Source of the DNA: Crenotrichaceae bacterium
GTDB taxonomy: Bacteria; Pseudomonadota; Gammaproteobacteria; Methylococcales; DRLZ01
DNA length: 8,294 bases
NCBI GenBank assembly: GCA_011322755.1
Contig: DRLZ01000280.1
Location: forward strand, 1-8,294
Reading direction: 5' to 3'
This document shows, piece after piece, positions 7,527-8,294 of this stretch. The notes under the pieces were generated by a model. That model worked only from the letters and a program-made list of their open reading frames with translations, had not been told where the DNA came from and searched no databases. Both the position numbers and the translations under genes were made by a program. The first letter of the stretch is position 1, and each line of letters opens with the position of its first letter.

Positions 7527-7820
7527 ATGTTGATGTTGATTACCTATGACGTTAATGTGACCACAGCGACAGGATGCAAGCGTTTACGTCAAATTAGCAA
7601 AACCTGTCTCGATTATGGCATGCGCGTTCAATACTCAGTCTTTGAATGTGAATTAACACCCGCGCAATGGGTTGATTTAAAAGCAACGCTGCTTGATATC
7701 TATGATGAAAAGGTTGATAGCCTGCGGTTTTATCATCTGGGCTCCAACTGGAAGCAAAAAGTTGAGCATCATGGCGCAAAAGAATCGCCCGATATTCTAC
7801 GCGATGCGTTAATTTTATAA
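7527..7820 (+). CDS. cas2: Cas2, structural partner of Cas1
   Basis: Cas2 is a small ferredoxin-fold protein whose dimer bridges two Cas1 dimers during spacer integration. The 97-residue product is normal in length. The first strand, LITYDVN (4-10), carries the conserved Asp (D8), followed by RVQYSVFECEL (33-43) and SLRFYHLGSNW (65-75), a C-terminal pattern typical of I-C Cas2. AGGAG (7514-7518) lies 8 nt before the ATG and overlaps the cas1 stop TAG. An in-frame ATG two codons later (7533) is an alternative start. The gene appears intact, but with cas1 broken it probably has no partner made here. It ends immediately before a long hairpin. Confidence 0.93.
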   Translation: MLMLITYDVNVTTATGCKRLRQISKTCLDYGMRVQYSVFECELTPAQWVDLKATLLDIYDEKVDSLRFYHLGSNWKQKVEHHGAKESPDILRDALIL

Positions 7821-7863
7821 CCGCTGACCTGTTGTCCTCATAAAAAACAACAGAAGTTAGCGG
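7821..7863. other. long imperfect hairpin directly after cas2
   Basis: The arms 7821-7835 and 7847-7863 pair as 8 bp (with one G-U) plus 6 bp (TGTTGT with ACAACA) around a small internal loop (C opposite GAA), with an 11-nt apical loop. The outer stem is CCGCT/AGCGG. It starts on the base after the cas2 stop. It could mark the 3' end of the cas mRNA, but no U-run follows, so it is not a canonical intrinsic terminator. It separates the operon from the leader. Confidence 0.45.
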
Positions 7864-7995
7864 GCCCACAAGCCGTTGATTAAATGACGTTTTTCTAAAT
7901 TTTTCATAAAAAAACAGTTCTTTAACAATTAAAAATGCATGGTTAGCGCAATTTAACCAATATAAGTTCAATTAACAAACAGTTATAATTGAGCG
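7864..7995 (+). promoter_or_regulatory. CRISPR leader with candidate array promoter
   Basis: The DNA between the post-cas2 hairpin and the first repeat is AT-rich, with A and T runs and the segment AGTTCTTTAACAATT, which I recognise as common in leaders beside proteobacterial I-C and I-F arrays. A perfect TATAAT lies at 7984-7989, only 6 bp before the first repeat, so transcription from it would begin at about the first base of the array. No good -35 box is present at 16-18 bp. A short dyad, GGTTA...TAACC (7941-7958), lies in the middle. The leader is the normal site of promoter activity and of new spacer insertion. Confidence 0.6.
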
Positions 7996-8160
7996 GTCGC
8001 GCCCTTCGCGGGCGCGTGGATTGAAACTAAGTCATGGGAAGTTGAAGCACGCAAAATGTACGTCGCGCCCTTCGCGGGCGCGTGGATTGAAACTTGACTA
8101 GTGCTGATGCTGCTACAGCTCTGGGTGGGTCGCGCCCTTCGCGGGCGCGTGGATTGAAAC
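7996..8160 (+). CRISPR. type I-C CRISPR array: three repeats, two whole spacers
   Basis: Three identical 32-bp repeats lie at 7996-8027, 8062-8093 and 8129-8160, beginning GTCGCGCCC and ending GGATTGAAAC. Spacers of 34 bp (8028-8061) and 35 bp (8094-8128) have the normal I-C length. Each repeat folds as a 7-bp stem (CGCGCCC with GGGCGCG, repeat bases 3-9 and 15-21). Cas5c cleavage at the 3' stem base would leave an 11-nt handle, TGGATTGAAAC. The orientation follows the cas genes, with the leader at the left. The last repeat is followed by only 9 bp (8161-8169) before an IS21-type end, so the third spacer is cut. Perfect repeat identity suggests this leader-side end has not decayed by point mutation. 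Confidence 0.97.
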
Positions 8161-8169
8161 ATCTCTAGA

Positions 8170-8294
8170 TGTTACCAACAATGCAAAAATGAGCCACTTC
8201 AACAATTGAAATCTGAGCCATTTGACTCAAACTAGGTGCTTTTTAATGAGGCACCATGATTTCAAAAGAGGAACTCATGAACATTCAAGTATTA
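8170..8294 (+). mobile_element. left end of an IS21-family insertion sequence (partial)
   Basis: IS21-family elements begin with TG and carry short internally repeated sequences at the ends. Here TGTTACCAACA begins at 8170, and TGAGCCA occurs at 8190-8196 and 8214-8220, 24 bp apart (AATGAGCCACTT and ATCTGAGCCATTT). That spaced repeat, and the short distance to an istA-like start (MISKEELMNIQVL), fit the family. The exact left border is inferred, the right end and istB lie outside the window, and no target-site duplication can be seen. Its placement inside what should be spacer 3 indicates insertion into the array, although recombination at the element could also explain the junction. Confidence 0.78.
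8256..8294 (+). CDS. istA: IstA-like transposase of the IS21 family (first 13 codons)
   Basis: IstA is the DDE-type transposase of IS21 elements and acts with the AAA+ protein IstB, encoded just downstream. Only 13 codons are present: MISKEELMNIQVL, which matches the usual IstA N-terminus (MI-x-K/R-E-E-x-x-x-I-x-x-L) that leads into a helix-turn-helix. GAGG (8248-8251) lies 4 nt before the ATG, rather close. A second in-frame ATG at 8277 has AGAGGA (8267-8272) 4 nt upstream and could be the real start. The gene runs off the window edge, so its integrity is unknown. Confidence 0.65.
   Translation, partial: MISKEELMNIQVL

Noticed and set aside
7594..7971. 125-codon open frame on the minus strand across cas2 and the leader
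   Set aside because: It is antisense to cas2 and runs into the leader. It has no recognisable domain or clear ribosome site, and cas2 explains the coding signal.

Overview
The window is an almost complete type I-C (Dvulg/Csd) CRISPR-Cas locus, all on the + strand, in the order cas3-cas5c-cas8c-cas7c-cas4-cas1-cas2, then leader and CRISPR array. Base composition is moderate (hand-counted stretches range from about 37 to 45 percent G+C, with AT-rich intergenic DNA). The 32-bp repeat with a 7-bp GC stem and an ATTGAAAC end is typical of I-C arrays in Proteobacteria. I would guess a beta- or gammaproteobacterium, but nothing here fixes the genus.

Layout: 1-268 is AT-rich non-coding DNA with a terminator-like hairpin, a good sigma70-type promoter and two operator-like dyads. 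cas3 starts at 269. cas5c, cas8c and cas7c (Cascade) follow, tightly coupled by ATGA overlaps and good Shine-Dalgarno sites. cas4, cas1 and cas2 (adaptation) come next. A 175-bp segment after cas2 holds a long imperfect hairpin and the AT-rich leader. The array begins at 7996 with three identical repeats and two whole spacers. After 9 bp of what should be the third spacer, the sequence turns into the left end of an IS21-family element, whose istA gene starts just before the window ends.

How it works together: Cas5c should cut the pre-crRNA. Cas5c, Cas7c, Cas8c and the internally translated Cas11c should build Cascade. Cas3 degrades the target. Cas4-Cas1-Cas2 acquire spacers. Cas11c is not a separate gene: a strong internal Shine-Dalgarno and in-frame GTG inside cas8c would give a 124-residue small subunit.

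The main point of interest is decay. The locus carries three independent lesions: an apparent +1-nt frameshift in a T5 run near the 3' end of cas3, an in-frame TAA stop in the middle of cas1 that separates its metal-binding residues, and an IS21-type element in the array. The Cascade genes, cas4 and cas2 look intact. So the locus reads as one that has probably lost adaptation and may have impaired interference, while crRNA processing and target binding could survive. It is a known system type; the degradation pattern is the unusual part.
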